Assembly: GCF_001750685.1 (NCBI RefSeq)
Contig: NZ_CP017269.1
Location: 868,001 to 932,000 of the forward strand
DNA: 64,000 bases
Direction of reading: 5' to 3'
Source of the DNA: Geosporobacter ferrireducens
GTDB lineage: Bacteria; Bacillota; Clostridia; Peptostreptococcales; Thermotaleaceae
Shown: piece by piece, positions 62,626 through 64,000 of the stretch
Position numbering within the stretch: the stretch's first letter is position 1
Layout: every line of letters starts with the position of its first letter
Position numbers and translations under genes: made by a program
Notes under the pieces: model-generated
Databases searched by the model: none
Told to the model about the DNA's origin: nothing
The model's input: only the letters and a program-made list of their open reading frames with translations

Positions 62626-63153
62626 TTATAGTAATTTTTCATATAGTTTGAACCAATTTAACCCGTAATTTCCAAGGCCCAAGTCAACTGTATCAATATA
62701 TTTAAAACCACATTTTTCGTACAAATGAATGGCAGGGATATTTCCTTCGTAAACATCCAATCTAATTGACTTAGCGTGTGACTTAACACTGTGTTCAATA
62801 GAAAAGTCCATTAATGCTTTTCCTACACCACATTTTAAAAATTGTGGGTGAACTACGAATGTATATATAACAAAAACATCTGAATAATCAGATTCAAACT
62901 CCCACTTAACTGTATGATATGCAGGTACAGGTTCATGACTTAAAATAACAGAGCCAACAATTTTCCCATTATGTTTTGCGACATAGAGATTACCATTTTT
63001 AATTCCCTCTACTGCATTTTGTCGAATAGGGTATATCCCCTTTATCCATCCAGGATAGTTTATTCCCTTTGCTAAATGATCATTCAAATCGTTATAAAGC
63101 TGCTCTAATTCATCAATATCACTTACTTTTCCTAATTCAAAAATGATATTCAT
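62626..63153 (-). CDS. GNAT-family N-acetyltransferase
   Basis: A 175-residue acetyltransferase. The acetyl-CoA binding motif A is VHPQFLKCGVGKALMDF near residue 105, followed by IRLDVYEGNIPAIHLYEKCGFKYI (motif B). Start at ATG 63153, with GGGGGG upstream; the longer frame from 63216 has no such site. The acceptor substrate is unknown. Confidence 0.9.
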   Translation of the reverse strand: MNIIFELGKVSDIDELEQLYNDLNDHLAKGINYPGWIKGIYPIRQNAVEGIKNGNLYVAKHNGKIVGSVILSHEPVPAYHTVKWEFESDYSDVFVIYTFVVHPQFLKCGVGKALMDFSIEHSVKSHAKSIRLDVYEGNIPAIHLYEKCGFKYIDTVDLGLGNYGLNWFKLYEKLL

Positions 63154-63400
63154 ATGTGTATCCCCCCAATTAACGTAAAGTATAAATAATCTCTGTAATA
63201 ATACATAACAGTGCAATACTGATTTTAATATATTAAAAGTTCTTGGTATTGCTTTGAGATATTTGCTTGTGTAACAGAATTACTAATGTGTTGCATTGAG
63301 CATTTTGCATTTGCAACTTCCTTGAGCCGGTGGAATTGTTGGAACTATATTGTATATTGTTATCGGACGTTATTCTCTATGCCCATACACAAAAATCTCT

Positions 63401-63950
63401 TTAGAAGAATTTAATCTCTGCAGACATACTCTTTGAAACAATACAACCAGTCAGTCCTAGACTGGCGCAAATCATGGACTTTATATTTTCTCTCTCATAT
63501 TCAAATTCAATATCCAAAACAATATTGCATGAGTACCAACCTTCCAAATTCATATCCTCTACTCCTAAAAATTTTAGCTTAACCATGCACTCTTTCTCAA
63601 CATCTTCCGGTTTCGATTGCATAAGAATATTCATTGCAATACCATCAATGCCTAGCGTAACTTCTTTGATAATATCATCATGAAACGAAGGCCAATATCC
63701 ATAAACAGATAAAATATCTTTTGTGCAACTTCACCTGTATATATGCTCCCTTGATATAATGGAAATAAGATTAAATATTCTCCGTCTACATCACGCCCAA
63801 CCTCAACTACAACAGCCCTGCAATCCTTCTCCTGTGGGTAAACTAAACTGATTTGATCAGCTTTTTGGAGAATAGAATCTGTCTCTGCATTATAGTAAGC
63901 CTTAATCAGTCTGCCTCCAACACCACTTATAGATAAAAATTAAATTTCAT
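63401..63950 (-). pseudogene. Frameshifted Imm50-type immunity gene
   Basis: From ATG 63950 (GGAGA upstream) the frame stops after seven codons (MKFNFYL). Another frame then reads SGVGGRLIKAYYNAETDSIL and on to YTGEVAQK, and a third continues SVYGYWPSFHDDIIKEVTLG to the stop at 63401. The last part matches Imm50 immunity proteins: WPSFHD start, then LKFLGVEDMNLEGWYSCNIV and the SLGLTG end. Two frameshifts, or one frameshift plus a small upstream gene, are needed, so it is probably inactive. Confidence 0.6.
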
Positions 63951-64000
63951 AAATTTGTTCTCCAATCATTTATCAAAAACTTTTGAAATCTGCATTCACC
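63947..64000 (-). CDS. C-terminal end of a gene cut by the window edge
   Basis: 17 codons reading GECRFQKFLINDWRTNL, then TGA overlapping the next ATG (ATGA). Toxin genes usually lie directly upstream of Imm50 genes, so this may be the end of a polymorphic toxin. Too short to identify. Confidence 0.4.
   Translation of the reverse strand, partial: GECRFQKFLINDWRTNL

Noticed and set aside
1..64000. CRISPR arrays, rRNA genes, cobalamin, TPP, T-box or SAM riboswitches
   Set aside because: No regular spacer-repeat pattern, no rRNA sequence and none of the conserved riboswitch core motifs were seen on either strand.

Overview
The window looks like a piece of chromosome from a low-GC, anaerobic, spore-forming member of the Clostridia. 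The evidence is the AT-rich sequence, strong AGGAGG-type ribosome binding sites, frequent TTG and GTG starts, spore-germination genes (sleB-ypeB), oxygen-sensitive enzymes (a glycyl radical enzyme, radical SAM, Etf bifurcation-type modules), corrinoid methyltransferases and a flavodiiron protein. The gene mix resembles Alkaliphilus-type organisms; that placement is inference from gene content, not a database match.

Region 1 (1-14.5 kb): after an ArsB/NhaD-type permease comes a sugar locus read in two directions. Leftward run a PRD-type PTS regulator, fructose-family EIIA, EIIC and EIIB, a Gfo/Idh/MocA oxidoreductase, a HAD phosphatase and a DeoR repressor. Rightward run a glycyl radical enzyme, its activase, an SDR reductase, a fragment of deoC, an FSA-type aldolase and a dedicated HPr. 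The set matches the E. coli ybiW/pflD-fsa-frw gene sets, for which 1,5-anhydrohexitol-6-phosphate ring opening (anhydroglycolysis) has been reported. A 23-bp motif shared by both halves is a candidate DeoR operator.

Region 2 (14.7-27.2 kb): a methylamine/betaine demethylation operon with two MttB-family proteins without pyrrolysine, a corrinoid protein, a methyl-THF methyltransferase, a BCCT transporter, an opine-dehydrogenase-like enzyme and an Asp/Glu-racemase-like enzyme. A sigma-54 activator and a second BCCT lie upstream. Good -24/-12 promoters precede both the operon and the second BCCT, so the activator probably controls both.

Region 3 (27.4-37.7 kb): a six-gene operon with two sets of FAD-linked oxidase + EtfB + EtfA, then a kinase (FGGY) and SDR operon, then a divergent GlpP-like antiterminator. 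Both operons start from near-consensus promoters, and each promoter is followed directly by the same small antiterminator/terminator leader. This looks like a self-contained GlpP-type attenuation regulon.

Region 4 (37.7-54.6 kb): mostly housekeeping and accessory genes: tRNA-Gly(CCC), DUF378, an encapsulin with encapsulated ferritin, a soluble chemoreceptor, an MFS transporter, YpeB/SleB, a flavodiiron protein, a PG-binding protein, TcdA, a CDF exporter, a molybdopterin oxidoreductase and a DAACS symporter. A ~160-bp multi-hairpin repeat occurs twice in full here; a partial copy lies at 14.6 kb.

Region 5 (54.6-62.2 kb): a nitrate/taurine-type ABC ATPase gene is split by a ~4.9-kb insertion carrying a large serine recombinase, an ECF sigma/anti-sigma pair, an Amj-family lipid II flippase and a DUF421 membrane protein. 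The two ATPase parts are undegraded and in frame, and the 3' part still overlaps the permease gene. This resembles a skin-type excisable element.

Region 6 (62.2-64 kb): a GNAT acetyltransferase, a broken small gene and a frameshifted Imm50-type immunity gene next to the tail of a gene that runs off the window, possibly a polymorphic toxin.
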